Assembly: GCA_040752595.1 (NCBI GenBank)
Contig: JBFMGX010000003.1
Coordinates: 1 to 64,000 of the forward strand
Length of the DNA: 64,000 nucleotides
Direction: 5' to 3'
Origin: Candidatus Zixiibacteriota bacterium
GTDB lineage: Bacteria; Zixibacteria; MSB-5A5; WJJR01
Part shown: positions 48,552-57,468 of the stretch, piece after piece
Numbering within the stretch: position 1 is the first letter of the stretch
How the letters are laid out: every line of letters starts with the position of its first letter
Position numbers and translations under genes: made by a program
The notes under the pieces: model-generated
What the model saw: only the letters and a program-made list of their open reading frames with translations
The model's database searches: none
Told to the model about the DNA's origin: nothing

Positions 48552-49745
48552 ATGCTACCGCGCATCATCCTCAAACCCGGCAAAGACAAGGCCGCACGCC
48601 ATCGGCACCCCTGGGTCTTTTCCGGTGCCATTGCGCGGATCGACGGCGATGTCAGGCCAGGCTCGGGGGAAATTGTCCGGGTCATGACAGCCGATGGGGC
48701 GTTCCTTGCCCACGGATATTACAATCCCCGTTCCCAGATTGCGATCCGTCTTCTGGAATGGAATGAGGCGGTTTCGGTCGATGAGTCATGGTGGCGTGGG
48801 AGACTGAGGGATGCGATCGCCGCCCGGCGCGATCTCTTCGCCGATCCACAGACCAACGCCTTCCGTTTGGTCCATGCCGAGGCCGATGGCCTACCCGCAT
48901 TGATCGTCGACAAGTATGGCGACTGCCTCGTGATCCAATCGCAGGCCGCCGGGATCGATGCGGTGAAAGCGGTTCTCGTCGACGAGCTGAACGCGCAACT
49001 GCATCCGGGAGGGATCATCGAACGCAGTGAGGGCTCGGCACGTGAATTGGAGGGATTGGCTGAGGCGCGCGGCGTTGTGTCGGGTTCCGTGCCGCCGACT
49101 GTGGAGATCGTCGAGAACGGGCATCGCTTCGTCGTCGATCTGAATGAAGGGCAGAAGACCGGATTCTATCTCGATCAGCGGGCCAACCGCGCGCTCGTCG
49201 CAACGCATGCCCGTGATCGCGAAGTCCTCGATTGTTTCGCGTACACAGGTGGTTTCACGGTGTATGCATTGGCATCCGGGGCGCGTGCGGTGACCTGTGT
49301 CGATTCATCGGCGCCGGCGCTGGCGCTGCTTGCGCAGAATGTGGCGCTCAATGACATCGCCGTCGACCGCGTGTCGACCATCGAGGGGAATGCCTTCGAG
49401 GTTCTCCGCAAGTTCCGCGATCAGGGGCGGTCGTTCGACATGGTGATTCTCGATCCGCCCAAGCTGGCGGCCAATCGATCCCAGTTGGAGAAGGCACTGC
49501 GCGCCTACAAGGACCTGAATCTCTTGGCGATGAAGCTGCTGCGTCCCGGTGGCATCCTCGCCACCTTCTCCTGCTCGGGCGCGGTGAGTGTCGCCGCCTT
49601 CCAGGAAATGATCGCCTGGGCGGCAACCGATGCCGCCCGCAGCGTGCAAATCCTCCGTCGCCTTTCGCAAGCCGCCGATCATCCGATCCTCGTCTCATTC
49701 CCCGAGTCGGAGTATCTGAAGGGGCTGTTGTGTCGGGCGGTGTGA
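48552..49745 (+). CDS. rlmI: RlmI-like rRNA cytosine-C5 methyltransferase (PUA + SAM-MTase)
   Basis: 397 residues, the standard RlmI length. An N-terminal PUA domain (LKPGKDKAARHRHPWVFSGA at residue 6, HGYYNPRSQIAIRLL near 56) is followed by the RlmI-type middle domain (EADGLPALIVDKYGD) and a Rossmann methyltransferase (GQKTGFYLDQRANR, VLDCFAYTGGFTVYALASGA near 225, DMVILDPPKLA near 300, FSCSGAVS near 342). E. coli RlmI makes m5C1962 in 23S rRNA; this protein is of the same group, though the exact target base is not shown. The ATG at 48552 was chosen since the upstream in-frame codons belong to a repeat. Confidence 0.92.
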   Translation: MLPRIILKPGKDKAARHRHPWVFSGAIARIDGDVRPGSGEIVRVMTADGAFLAHGYYNPRSQIAIRLLEWNEAVSVDESWWRGRLRDAIAARRDLFADPQTNAFRLVHAEADGLPALIVDKYGDCLVIQSQAAGIDAVKAVLVDELNAQLHPGGIIERSEGSARELEGLAEARGVVSGSVPPTVEIVENGHRFVVDLNEGQKTGFYLDQRANRALVATHARDREVLDCFAYTGGFTVYALASGARAVTCVDSSAPALALLAQNVALNDIAVDRVSTIEGNAFEVLRKFRDQGRSFDMVILDPPKLAANRSQLEKALRAYKDLNLLAMKLLRPGGILATFSCSGAVSVAAFQEMIAWAATDAARSVQILRRLSQAADHPILVSFPESEYLKGLLCRAV

Positions 49746-49773
49746 TTCGTTGCCCGGACCGGTGGCCCTGACC

Positions 49774-50412
49774 GGTGGCCCTGACCTTGGTCAGGGTGTA
49801 CCAAGGACACCAGAGAAACGCGATGCGCCGCCATGCCTACAACGATCCCGGCCACGCGCATTTCCTCACATTCTCCTGTCACCGCAATCAGCAACTCCTC
49901 ACCAACGACACTGTGCGGCACTTCCTGGTCGAGACTCTTGACGCCGCCCGGGAGATAGAGCAATTCGACCTCTGGGCGTACGTGTTCATGCCGGATCATG
50001 TGCACCTGCTGCTTCATCCGAGGCGGGCGGAACACTCGATTCCCAGCATTCTCCGACGCATCAAGGAACCCTCCACCCGCCGTGTTGTGACCCTCTGGCG
50101 CGAGACTGCTCCGAAGAAACTCGATCTTCTGAAGGCGTCCTTCGGCAACCGCGAGGTTCATCGCTTCTGGCAGGCAGGAGGCGGATTCGATCGCAATCTG
50201 ACCGACATGGGCGCGGTTCGTCGCGCTGTCGAATACATCGAGTACAATCCTGTCCGCCGCGGGTACGTTAAGGAACCGGGAGAGTGGACATGGTCAAGCG
50301 CTCGCGCGCGTCAGGGGGACAAGCACGCGCCGTTGCATGTGGACTCACTTGAGTCAGCGTTCTCGGGAACGGGCAGCGACCTTCGTATACCCTGACCAAG
50401 GTCAGGGCCACG
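49774..50412. mobile_element. RAYT unit with near-perfect terminal inverted repeats
   Basis: Left end 49774-49806 (GGTGGCCCTGACCTTGGTCA, GGGTGTACCAAGG) and right end 50380-50412 (its inverse, CCTTCGTATACCCTGACCAA, GGTCAGGGCCACG) match at about 30 of 32 positions. Each contains the palindrome CCCTGACCTTGGTCAGGG. The pair encloses only the RAYT gene. A partial extra GGTGGCCCTGACC stands just left of the unit. Confidence 0.75.
49823..50395 (+). CDS. REP-associated tyrosine transposase (RAYT, Y1_Tnp)
   Basis: 190 residues. The HUH motif is MPDHVHLLLHP near residue 56, and the catalytic Tyr region is AVEYIEYNPVRRGYVK near 140, both family signatures of IS200/IS605-like RAYTs that bind and cleave REP hairpins. 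The ATG at 49823 lies just inside the left repeat; the last residues (LRIP, stop TGA) lie inside the right repeat. The frame is intact. RAYTs are usually single-copy, host-domesticated genes that scatter palindromic REPs. The flanking CCCTGACCTTGGTCAGGG palindrome is its most likely substrate. Confidence 0.93.
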   Translation: MRRHAYNDPGHAHFLTFSCHRNQQLLTNDTVRHFLVETLDAAREIEQFDLWAYVFMPDHVHLLLHPRRAEHSIPSILRRIKEPSTRRVVTLWRETAPKKLDLLKASFGNREVHRFWQAGGGFDRNLTDMGAVRRAVEYIEYNPVRRGYVKEPGEWTWSSARARQGDKHAPLHVDSLESAFSGTGSDLRIP

Positions 50413-50874
50413 CCAGCCAGGCATAAGGCATTTGGGGAAATAGGGTTAACAGGATGGGCGAAGATTGGGCCGCGACAATGTCCGCCCGGCAGTATATTCT
50501 CCCCACCCGGACATCGGCTGCCTGTTGATCGTGTTGGCATGCAATCATTGCCACTGCGGGGCGACCGATATAAGGGGAAACGATGCCAAGGGCACTCTCG
50601 GTTCCACAGGGAGTGTTCCGGCGCCCCGATCAGGGGATCGATGAGGTGAGTCAGACCCCATCAGCCACGTGTTGAGCACAGGCAATCCCAGGGACAGCGC
50701 GAGGCGACAGCGCAGGGGGTTAGAAACCCCCTGTCCGCGAGGGTTGATGTGCAAGGGGCTGAAGCCCCTTGTCCGCGATGGGTTGTTCGGATAGGGTGTA
50801 GGCAGCATGGCGGACCTTGAGGTGCAAGGGGCTGAAGCCCCTTGTTTACCGGGGCTACAGGTTAGGCAACGGGA
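50396..50874. other. Repeat-filled gap upstream of phoH
   Basis: 479 bases without a gene. After the right RAYT repeat it holds, in order, CAGGGGGTTAGAAACCCCCTG (50713-50733) and two AAGGGGCTGAAGCCCCTT palindromes. The promoter of the phoH-to-CNNM block must be within or beyond these hairpins. Confidence 0.6.
50713..50844. repeat. Three consecutive palindromes before phoH
   Basis: CAGGGGGTTAGAAACCCCCT, then CAAGGGGCTGAAGCCCCTTG at 50752-50771 and again at 50825-50844. The first two share the trailer CTGTCCGCGA / TTGTCCGCGA, so they look like a duplicated unit whose stem sequence has changed while the flank stayed the same. Confidence 0.8.
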
Positions 50875-51873
50875 ATGACTGACCGGCGCAGCCAGAGAAT
50901 CATATCGATCGAGGGGACCGATCCGCGGGTGCTCTTTGGGCGGCACAGCGTCTACCTGAGTTTGATGGAGGCGCGGCTGGGGGTGTCGCTCACGGCGCGC
51001 GGTGATGAGGTGATTGCGGTCGGCGAGCCGGAGAAGTTGGATATCGTGGCGCGTCTCTTTGCCGACCTGTTGGCGCATATCGACAAGACTGGGGAACTTT
51101 CGGAGCGTTACCTGCATTATGCCATCACCGTGGTCATGGAAGGCGGCGAGGGCCCAGCGGCGCAGTTGGAGGCCGCGGGTGGCACCAATGGCTCGAGGCA
51201 GCGCATTGCCCCCAAGACGCTGGGACAAAAGGAGTATCTCGATTCCATTGAGAACTACGACATCACGATCTGCATCGGCCCCGCCGGGACTGGGAAGACC
51301 TACCTGGCGGTGGCGATGGCGGTCGCCGAATGGAAGGCGAAGCTGGTCAGCCGGATCATCCTGGCCCGTCCGGCGGTCGAGGCGGGGGAGTCGCTCGGAT
51401 TTCTCCCCGGCGATATCCGTGCCAAGGTCGATCCGTATTTGCGCCCGGTGTACGATGCGCTCTATGACATGATGCCGATGGAGAAGATGCACCGGCTGAT
51501 GGAAAACGGGACGATCGAGATTGTGCCGTTGGCGTTCATGCGCGGACGGACCTTGAACAACGCCTTTGTGATTCTCGATGAGGCGCAAAACACCACGGTC
51601 GGCCAGATGAAGATGTTTCTCACGCGTCTCGGCGAGCGTTCCAAAGCGGTGGTGACCGGCGATGTCACGCAGATCGACCTGGTCAAGCCGGCGTCGTCGG
51701 GATTGCTTCTGGCGGAGAAGATCCTGCGCGGGATCAAAGGAATCGGCTTTGTGCAGTTGACCGAGCGCGACGTCGTGCGGCACAAACTGGTCGCCGCGAT
51801 CATCCGGGCGTTTGAGGCGCATGAACAGAACGACAAGCGGGCGGATGCGGGGAATAGCGGGGCGAGAGCGTAG
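50875..51873 (+). CDS. phoH: PhoH family ATPase
   Basis: 332 residues, the standard PhoH length. An N-terminal KH-like region precedes the P-loop domain: Walker A IGPAGTGKTYLA near residue 137, ARPAVEAGESLGFLPGD near 163, Walker B AFVILDEAQNTT near 226, VVTGDVTQIDL near 262. It is an RNA-linked ATPase found next to ybeY in most bacteria and thought to act in RNA processing. Here it begins the conserved phoH-pgpH-ybeY-CNNM order. Confidence 0.96.
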   Translation: MTDRRSQRIISIEGTDPRVLFGRHSVYLSLMEARLGVSLTARGDEVIAVGEPEKLDIVARLFADLLAHIDKTGELSERYLHYAITVVMEGGEGPAAQLEAAGGTNGSRQRIAPKTLGQKEYLDSIENYDITICIGPAGTGKTYLAVAMAVAEWKAKLVSRIILARPAVEAGESLGFLPGDIRAKVDPYLRPVYDALYDMMPMEKMHRLMENGTIEIVPLAFMRGRTLNNAFVILDEAQNTTVGQMKMFLTRLGERSKAVVTGDVTQIDLVKPASSGLLLAEKILRGIKGIGFVQLTERDVVRHKLVAAIIRAFEAHEQNDKRADAGNSGARA

Positions 51874-51892
51874 TCGCAGCTGTTGGATTCAG

Positions 51893-51936
51893 CAGGAGAA
51901 ACAGCAGATCCTTCGCTGCGCTCAGGATGACATGTG
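51893..51936. repeat. Fragment of the TCATCCTGAGCGAAGC composite repeat
   Basis: AGAAACAGCAGATCCTTCGC followed by TGCGCTCAGGATGACATG, one arm of the element family at 14048 and 26870, between phoH and pgpH. Confidence 0.7.
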
Positions 51937-51994
51937 CGGTGCAGGATATCGCAATGTGCGAGGCCATTCAGCCACCTAACCAGAGCCAGTCCAT

Positions 51995-54319
51995 ATGTTC
52001 CAACTCCTGCTGAAGGTCAAACGGTCGCTGGCCGCCAAGTCGCGGGCGCGGCTGGAGCGTTGGTCGAAATCGCGGCGCTATCGCCGGGTGCAGACCGCGT
52101 TCCATGTCTTTCTGGCGCTCGTGATTGTCGCGCTGTCGATCGTGTTGTTCCCCCGGCAGGAGTTGTACTATTCGCCCGATTTCCCGCGGGAAGGCGACAT
52201 CGCCGCGGCTGACATTATCGCGCCCTTCGATTTCCCGGTGCTGAAGACTCCGGAGGAGCTCGACGCCGAGGCGCGTCAGGTGGAACGCGCCACGCCGCCG
52301 GTCTTGGCATACGATCTGGCGATTGCCGACTCGGTGGAGCGGACGATCGGTTTTCTCTTTGATCGGGCCGAGCGTGTGGCGGCGGCGCCGATCTCCGCCA
52401 AGCTGCGTCTGGAGCGGCTGGAGCAGGAGTTTCCCTGGCTGGACTTGGACGGCCTGATCGCGCCGCGCATCGGAGGTGGGTGGCTGGCCCTGCGTTTTGC
52501 GGTGCAAGATGTCATCCGGCGCGAATATTCCGCCGGGCTCTTTCCGGACCGGCATTTCCTCCCCACCTCCGAGAGTCCCTTTGTGCTGGTGCGCCGTCCT
52601 GGCGCCGGCGATCTGCCGCTCCAACGCGAGCAGATTCTCGATGTCGACGCGGCCCGCAGCCGTCTCGATGCCGAGTTGGCCGAAGTGCCCGGTGTCGATT
52701 CGCTCGAACGGGCCGGGCTGGTGCACGTGATCGGCACCATGCTGGCGCCGAACTTGACCTATGATCATGAGACCACGGAGCAGCGACGGCAGGCGCGTCT
52801 GGCGGAGATTCGCCCCTACAAAGTGCGCATCTTTCGCGGCGAGCGGATCGTGGCGAAGGACGAGCGGGTCTCCGCGGTGCATGCGGAACGTCTGGCGGCG
52901 CTGGCACGCGTGCGGGCCGAATCGCAGGAGTACGGCAATCCACTCCTGCGCTGGATTCCCATCGTCGCGCGGGCGGTTCTGGCCGGATTCTGTGTCTCCG
53001 GCATGTGGGCCTACTTCCGCTATTTTCGGCGCGCCTACCTGAGGCGCACCGCCGTCATCCTGCTTTTGGCTGTTGTCTGGACCATCGTTCTGATCCCGAC
53101 GCGTTTCGCGCACAGCGCCGGTTGGCCGGCGATGTATCTGATTCCCATCCCGTTGGCGGCGATTCTGGTCACGGTCCTGGTCGATCTGACGACCGGTCTG
53201 ATCGCGACGGTCTTCCTGTCGTTGCTGATCGGAATCGTCACCGGATTCGACTACACCGTCCTCTTGGTCGGGCTCTCCGCCGGTCTGGTATCGGCGGTCA
53301 GTCTTCGTGTGGTGCGTCGACGGTATGATTTCTATCGTCCCGCGCTGTACGGGTCGCTGGTCTATCTGCTGGCGATCGTGTTGTTGGAATCGCTGCGCGG
53401 CACGGAATCGCACCGGATGTTGGCGGCGGCGGGGTATGGGCTGGTCAATGCCATCGGCGGCGCGGTGCTGGCGGTCGGCGTGCTCCCGGTGTTCGAGTCG
53501 CTGTTCGGTTTCACGACCGATCTGACGCTTCTGGAACTGTCGAACCTCAACCATCCGCTGTTGAAGCGACTGTCGCTGGAGGCGCCCGGGACCTATCATC
53601 ACTCGCTCGTGATCGGCAATCTGGCCGAGGGGGCGGCGGAGGCGATCGGCGCCAATCCACTCCTGGCGCGGGTCGGCGCCTACTTCCACGACATCGGCAA
53701 GATGGAGAAGCCGGAGTACTTCGTGGAAAACATGCGTCACATCAAGAGCAAGCACGACAAGCTTTCGCCGACGATGAGCGCGCTTATACTCGAATCGCAC
53801 GTCAAGGGGGGCCGGGAACTGGCGCTGGAGTACAACCTCCCCGACCCGGTGATCGACTTCATCGAACAGCATCACGGCACGACGACGATGCAGTTCTTCT
53901 ATCACAAGGCGCAGCAGCAGAGTCCCGATGAGCCGGTGCCTGAGGAGGAGTTCCGCTACCCCGGTCCGAAGCCGCAGACGCGGGAGACCGCCATCGTGAT
54001 GCTGGCCGACTCGACCGAGGCGGTCACGCGGACTTTGGACGATCCCAAACCGGGACGGTTGCAGAGCGCCATCAAGAAGGTGATCGCGGACAAGTTCCTC
54101 GCCGGTCAACTGGAAGAATGCAACCTCACACTGCGCGACATCCACAAGATCGAAGAGAGTTTTCAGAAAACCCTCCTGGGTGTCTTCCACCAGCGGATCG
54201 ACTATCCGTCCGCCGTCACGCGCGAAGAGGAAGAGGATACGGTACCGACTCCCAACGGCGGCTTGGCGAACGGTGCCAAGGGGGCGCGGGGGCGCAGGGC
54301 ATCGCGTCCGCCCGTGTAG
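51995..54319 (+). CDS. pgpH: 7TM-HD family phosphohydrolase (PgpH-type, c-di-AMP phosphodiesterase-like)
   Basis: 774 residues. One N-terminal membrane helix (VFLALVIVALSIVLF) precedes an extracytoplasmic 7TMR-HDED region (to about 325), then a bundle of about seven helices (330-500), then a cytoplasmic HD domain: YHHSLVIGNLAEGAAEAIGA near 533, metal-binding HD in YFHDIGKMEKPEYF near 567, and HHGTTTMQFFYHKA near 628. Studied PgpH proteins hydrolyse cyclic di-AMP. No diadenylate cyclase gene is visible in the window. It sits between phoH and ybeY as in many genomes. No good leader is seen before the ATG. Confidence 0.94.
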   Translation: MFQLLLKVKRSLAAKSRARLERWSKSRRYRRVQTAFHVFLALVIVALSIVLFPRQELYYSPDFPREGDIAAADIIAPFDFPVLKTPEELDAEARQVERATPPVLAYDLAIADSVERTIGFLFDRAERVAAAPISAKLRLERLEQEFPWLDLDGLIAPRIGGGWLALRFAVQDVIRREYSAGLFPDRHFLPTSESPFVLVRRPGAGDLPLQREQILDVDAARSRLDAELAEVPGVDSLERAGLVHVIGTMLAPNLTYDHETTEQRRQARLAEIRPYKVRIFRGERIVAKDERVSAVHAERLAALARVRAESQEYGNPLLRWIPIVARAVLAGFCVSGMWAYFRYFRRAYLRRTAVILLLAVVWTIVLIPTRFAHSAGWPAMYLIPIPLAAILVTVLVDLTTGLIATVFLSLLIGIVTGFDYTVLLVGLSAGLVSAVSLRVVRRRYDFYRPALYGSLVYLLAIVLLESLRGTESHRMLAAAGYGLVNAIGGAVLAVGVLPVFESLFGFTTDLTLLELSNLNHPLLKRLSLEAPGTYHHSLVIGNLAEGAAEAIGANPLLARVGAYFHDIGKMEKPEYFVENMRHIKSKHDKLSPTMSALILESHVKGGRELALEYNLPDPVIDFIEQHHGTTTMQFFYHKAQQQSPDEPVPEEEFRYPGPKPQTRETAIVMLADSTEAVTRTLDDPKPGRLQSAIKKVIADKFLAGQLEECNLTLRDIHKIEESFQKTLLGVFHQRIDYPSAVTREEEEDTVPTPNGGLANGAKGARGRRASRPPV

Positions 54320-54321
54320 GA

Positions 54322-54426
54322 CGTGTTGAAGAACCACCTTGGGCAGACACACAGGTCTGCCCCTACGATGGAACCGCAACGTGTTCATCGGGGCGGCCCT
54401 GTGTGGCCACCCGCGCTTTCAACACG
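54322..54426. repeat. Two-hairpin repeat with CGTGTTGAA inverted ends
   Basis: Perfect 9-bp ends CGTGTTGAA and TTCAACACG. Hairpin GGGCAGAC/GTCTGCCC (54341-54362), linker CCTACGATGGAACCGCAACG, then a GGGGCGGCC/GGCCACCC hairpin. The linker matches the 8466 element while the stems differ. Confidence 0.85.
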
Positions 54427-54482
54427 CCTTGTGGAGTGGTTCCGCGCTTGACGCCGTCGGCGTCGATCTGCTTTGTTGTGTC

Positions 54483-55040
54483 ATGATTTGTGCCGCGACC
54501 AGCCCCGCGTCACCGGACGACGATCCTCCCCGAAAATCGGGTCGTCTGCGTGTGAAAGTGTGGCGCGGTGTGAGCCGGGTACGTCTCCCCGCCAGGGACA
54601 TCGTGCGCGCCCTGAATCGTATCGGACGCCGTGAGGCGCACCGCGGCGCAGTGCACGTCATCGTCGTCGACGATCCGCACATGCACGCGCTGAACCGACG
54701 GTTCCGGCGGCGTGACCGCCCGACCGACGTGCTGGCGTTTCCGTTGGCCGACGGGATGGGGGCAATCGACGGCGGTCCGTGGGGCGAAATATACTGCAAC
54801 TACGATCATGCCCGTCGCTGGCGATCGGAGCACGGCGGCACGGTGGCCGCGGAGCTCATCCGGCTGGCGGTGCACGGATACCTGCACCTGCTTGGGTACG
54901 ATCATCACACCGTCGGCCAGCGGCGACGGATGATCGCCGCCGAGAATCGCTGCCTGGCGGCGGCCGGGCTGGTCGACCTCCGTGGGCGCCGGGTGTCGGC
55001 ACAGCCATCGCGACGGGGAGGAAGAGCCGGCCGTGACTGA
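54483..55040 (+). CDS. ybeY: rRNA maturation endoribonuclease YbeY
   Basis: 185 residues from the ATG at 54483; the domain itself begins near residue 20 (LRVKVWRGVSRVRLPARDIV). Diagnostic metal site HGYLHLLGYDHH near residue 132 and TDVLAFPL near 78. YbeY acts in 16S rRNA 3'-end processing and ribosome quality control. The start is uncertain: no strong leader is visible, and the upstream frame runs through the repeat at 54322-54426. The stop overlaps the GTG of the next gene by 8 bases, showing translational coupling. Confidence 0.93.
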   Translation: MICAATSPASPDDDPPRKSGRLRVKVWRGVSRVRLPARDIVRALNRIGRREAHRGAVHVIVVDDPHMHALNRRFRRRDRPTDVLAFPLADGMGAIDGGPWGEIYCNYDHARRWRSEHGGTVAAELIRLAVHGYLHLLGYDHHTVGQRRRMIAAENRCLAAAGLVDLRGRRVSAQPSRRGGRAGRD

Positions 55041-56286
55041 GTTCTTCCTGAGTCTGGCCGTCGTCGCGGTGTTGTTCGCGATCATTTACGGCGTCAGCGT
55101 CGCGGCGATGCGCGTGTTCACGATATCGGGTCCGGCTGCCGATGAGCGAAAGAGGACGGCGCGCCAACGGTTCCTCGATGCCTTCAGCAAGGACCCGCGC
55201 GAACTGCTGTTGGCGGCGGAGCTGCTCAACTCGCTGGTCTTTGTCGCCATCACGGCGGTCGTCATCTGGTCGCTCTCCCGTTTGTGGCAGGAGCGGGCCT
55301 GGCCGACTTTGCCGGCACTGATCATCGCGCTTCTGGCCGTCTGGCTGCTGCGGGTTTTGTTGGGTGACGTTCTGCCGAAGCGTCGGGCGATTGAGCCGGC
55401 GGACTCATCGGACCGTTCACGTCTGGCGGGCTTGGCTCTGATCTACTGGGTGTTTCGTCCCCTGTTGTGGCTGGCGGGGTGGATCACCCGGGCGCGCGTC
55501 GGAAAGCGACCTCCGGCGGAGCGAGAGGAAATCGTCGAACGGGCCATCGACACGTTGGCCGAATCGGCCGGGATGGATGAGCCGGTGATTGAGCCCGATG
55601 AGCGTGCCATGATCGAGGGTGTCATCGGTCTCGAAGGGACCGAGGTTCGTGAAGTCATGGTGCCGCGGGTGGACATCGTGGCCGTCGACGTCCACGCCAC
55701 CGTGGAGGATGTCCGGCGCCGCACGACCGAGTTCGGTCACTCACGTCTGCCGGTCTTCGACGGCGACCTCGATTCGATCGTCGGCATTCTCTACGTGAAG
55801 GACTTGTTCTGTGCCCAGTTGGGCGGGACCATAGACCTGGGAGCGTTGGTGCGGCGCGCGTATGTGGTGCCGGAGACGAAACGGGTCGACGATCTTCTGG
55901 AGGAGTTCAAACGCGAGCGCGTCCACATCGCGATCGTCCTGGATGAGTTCGGCGGCACCGCCGGGTTGGTGACACTGGAGGACATCCTCGAGGAAATCGT
56001 CGGCGAGATCGAGGATGAACACGACCTTGGCCGTCGTCAGATCGAGCACGATACCGACGGCAGCCTGCACGCCGATGGCGTTGTATCGCTGGACCAGATC
56101 GCCGCGGCCTTCGATATCGAATTGCCCGATGAACGATTCGAGACGATCGGCGGCCTCATCTATGATCGTGTCGGCGGCGTTCCGAAAGTCGGACAGTCGT
56201 TCGCCGAGCACGGGCTGGCGATCACCATCGAGCAGATGGACGGTCAGCGCATCCGGCGGGTGCGCATTCGGCGTGCGGCGCGATAG
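55033..56286 (+). CDS. CNNM/CorC hemolysin-family membrane protein with CBS pair
   Basis: 417 residues, GTG start at 55033 with GGGAGGAAG about 10 nt upstream, overlapping ybeY. Residues 1-150 are a CNNM-type membrane domain of about four helices. Two CBS domains follow (residues 205-325; VREVMVPRVDIVAVD, HSRLPVFDGDLDSIVGILYV, HIAIVLDEFGGTAGLVTLED), then a CorC_HlyC domain (340-415; FETIGGLIYDRVGGVPKVG). Such proteins are linked to magnesium or cobalt efflux and homeostasis. In many genomes it lies between ybeY and era, as the order here begins to show. Confidence 0.94.
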   Translation: MTEFFLSLAVVAVLFAIIYGVSVAAMRVFTISGPAADERKRTARQRFLDAFSKDPRELLLAAELLNSLVFVAITAVVIWSLSRLWQERAWPTLPALIIALLAVWLLRVLLGDVLPKRRAIEPADSSDRSRLAGLALIYWVFRPLLWLAGWITRARVGKRPPAEREEIVERAIDTLAESAGMDEPVIEPDERAMIEGVIGLEGTEVREVMVPRVDIVAVDVHATVEDVRRRTTEFGHSRLPVFDGDLDSIVGILYVKDLFCAQLGGTIDLGALVRRAYVVPETKRVDDLLEEFKRERVHIAIVLDEFGGTAGLVTLEDILEEIVGEIEDEHDLGRRQIEHDTDGSLHADGVVSLDQIAAAFDIELPDERFETIGGLIYDRVGGVPKVGQSFAEHGLAITIEQMDGQRIRRVRIRRAAR

Positions 56287-56375
56287 ACGCGCCATCGGGA
56301 ACCGGTCGCGGGCAGATTACGTTATGCACACCGAGGTCATCGTGGGATCGACGACGTCAGGAGGCCTGTGACCCC

Positions 56376-56567
56376 ATGCCGATCTATGTCTACCAGTGCG
56401 CCCGCTGCGGCCATCGCTTTGAGGAGTTGGTGTTCTCGGCGGCCGCGGAAGCGGCCCTGAGATGTCCGCGTTGCCGATCGGAACAGATCGTACGTCAGTT
56501 GTCCCCCTTCGCCACGACGGTCGCTTCCGGCTGCCCGGATCGCTCCTGTGCCGGCGACGGCGGGTGA
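56376..56567 (+). CDS. FmdB-family zinc ribbon protein
   Basis: 63 residues. It begins with the family hallmark MPIYVYQCARCGHRFEEL; the two CxxC pairs (CARC at 8-11, CPRC at 30-33) form a zinc ribbon, and the LSPFA phrase follows. AGGAGG lies about 12 nt before the ATG. FmdB proteins are putative regulators of unknown target. It lies 89 bases after the CNNM gene and 40 bases before the SprT-like gene, all on one strand. Confidence 0.92.
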   Translation: MPIYVYQCARCGHRFEELVFSAAAEAALRCPRCRSEQIVRQLSPFATTVASGCPDRSCAGDGG

Positions 56568-56607
56568 CGTCTCGCCCGTTGACACAACCGGCGGTTGTGC
56601 GGCTTCT

Positions 56608-57228
56608 ATGACGACTCAGGTCGAGCTGTTCGACGGCGCCACAGCGGCCCTGCCGGATGAGGCGGAGTTGCAGCGGCGCTTCACCGTGTTCAATGCCGAC
56701 TTCTTTGCCTCTGAATTGCCGGCTGCGCAGGTCGGCTGGTCGAACCGGATGAGGATTGCGGGGACCTGTGACCGGCGGCACCGGGTGATTCGGCTGTCGC
56801 GCGCCTATCATGAGCAGTTCCCCGGCGACGTCAACGACACGCTCAAACACGAGATGATCCACCTGATGCACGCCGGTCACGACGCGGCCTTCCGGGCCGA
56901 GGCGGAGCGTATCGGCGCCAGCGTGCATTGCCGCGAATACCCGGGGCTTCATCCCCGCGCCCGCCTCACCTACATCTGCCCGCATTGCCGAACCGTGTAC
57001 CATCGTGTGCGCCACGAGCGGCTCTTCTGCGGACGCTGTGCACGAACGCGGCTCGACGAGCGCTTCATGCTGGTCCTGCGGCCTGCGGCCCGTGGTCAAA
57101 AGGCGGCCAAGGCGGCCAAGAAATCGAGGCACTCCGCGACGGCCACCCATTCCCGTCGGCCCGGGCGGCCGCGACAGTCCGCGCTAGGCGACTTGTTCGC
57201 ATCGGGCGTCGCTTCACTGCCACGATGA
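56608..57228 (+). CDS. SprT-like zinc metalloprotease domain protein
   Basis: 206 residues. The SprT fold is marked by LQRRFTVFNADFFASELPA near residue 20, IRLSRAY, and the metal site KHEMIHLMHAGHDAAFRAEA near 90. A zinc ribbon follows (CPHC near 130 and CGRC near 147), then a basic tail rich in Lys and Arg. The SprT/Spartan group includes DNA-protein crosslink proteases; the bacterial members are little studied. A GTG at 56548 in the same frame is possible but overlaps FmdB, so ATG 56608 was taken. Confidence 0.88.
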   Translation: MTTQVELFDGATAALPDEAELQRRFTVFNADFFASELPAAQVGWSNRMRIAGTCDRRHRVIRLSRAYHEQFPGDVNDTLKHEMIHLMHAGHDAAFRAEAERIGASVHCREYPGLHPRARLTYICPHCRTVYHRVRHERLFCGRCARTRLDERFMLVLRPAARGQKAAKAAKKSRHSATATHSRRPGRPRQSALGDLFASGVASLPR

Positions 57229-57247
57229 GGAGAAGGGGCTTCCGGTG

Positions 57248-57403
57248 CTGTTGAAAGAGACGTCGGTGGGGCAGACATTCCTGTCTGCCCACGATCATGC
57301 GCAGGCAAGAATGCCTGCGCCACCGTCGTTTGGCGTGGTCGCTTCTAATCAGGAAGTCGGCTATGCAAGCCGGAGGTCCTTCCAACGCGCCTTTCTCAAC
57401 AGG
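57248..57403. repeat. Two-hairpin repeat with CTGTTGAAAG / CTTTCTCAACAG ends
   Basis: Stems GGGCAGACA/TGTCTGCCC (loop TTCC) and GCGCAGGCA/TGCCTGCGC (loop AGAA). The imperfect inverted ends match those of the 54322 element and the sequence left of the 14048 element (TTTCTCAACAAGCCC). Confidence 0.75.
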
Positions 57404-57429
57404 CCCTTCCGTCCCTGGTGGGCCGATCC

Positions 57430-57458
57430 TTGACTCCGGTGACGGTGCGGGGTAATTT
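57430..57458 (+). promoter_or_regulatory. Sigma-70-like promoter of the CAU tRNA
   Basis: TTGACT (57430-57435), a 17-nt spacer, and TAATTT (57453-57458), ending 10 bases before the tRNA 5' end. Spacing and position are right for a tRNA promoter. Confidence 0.7.
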
Positions 57459-57468
57459 TCCCGTTCGG

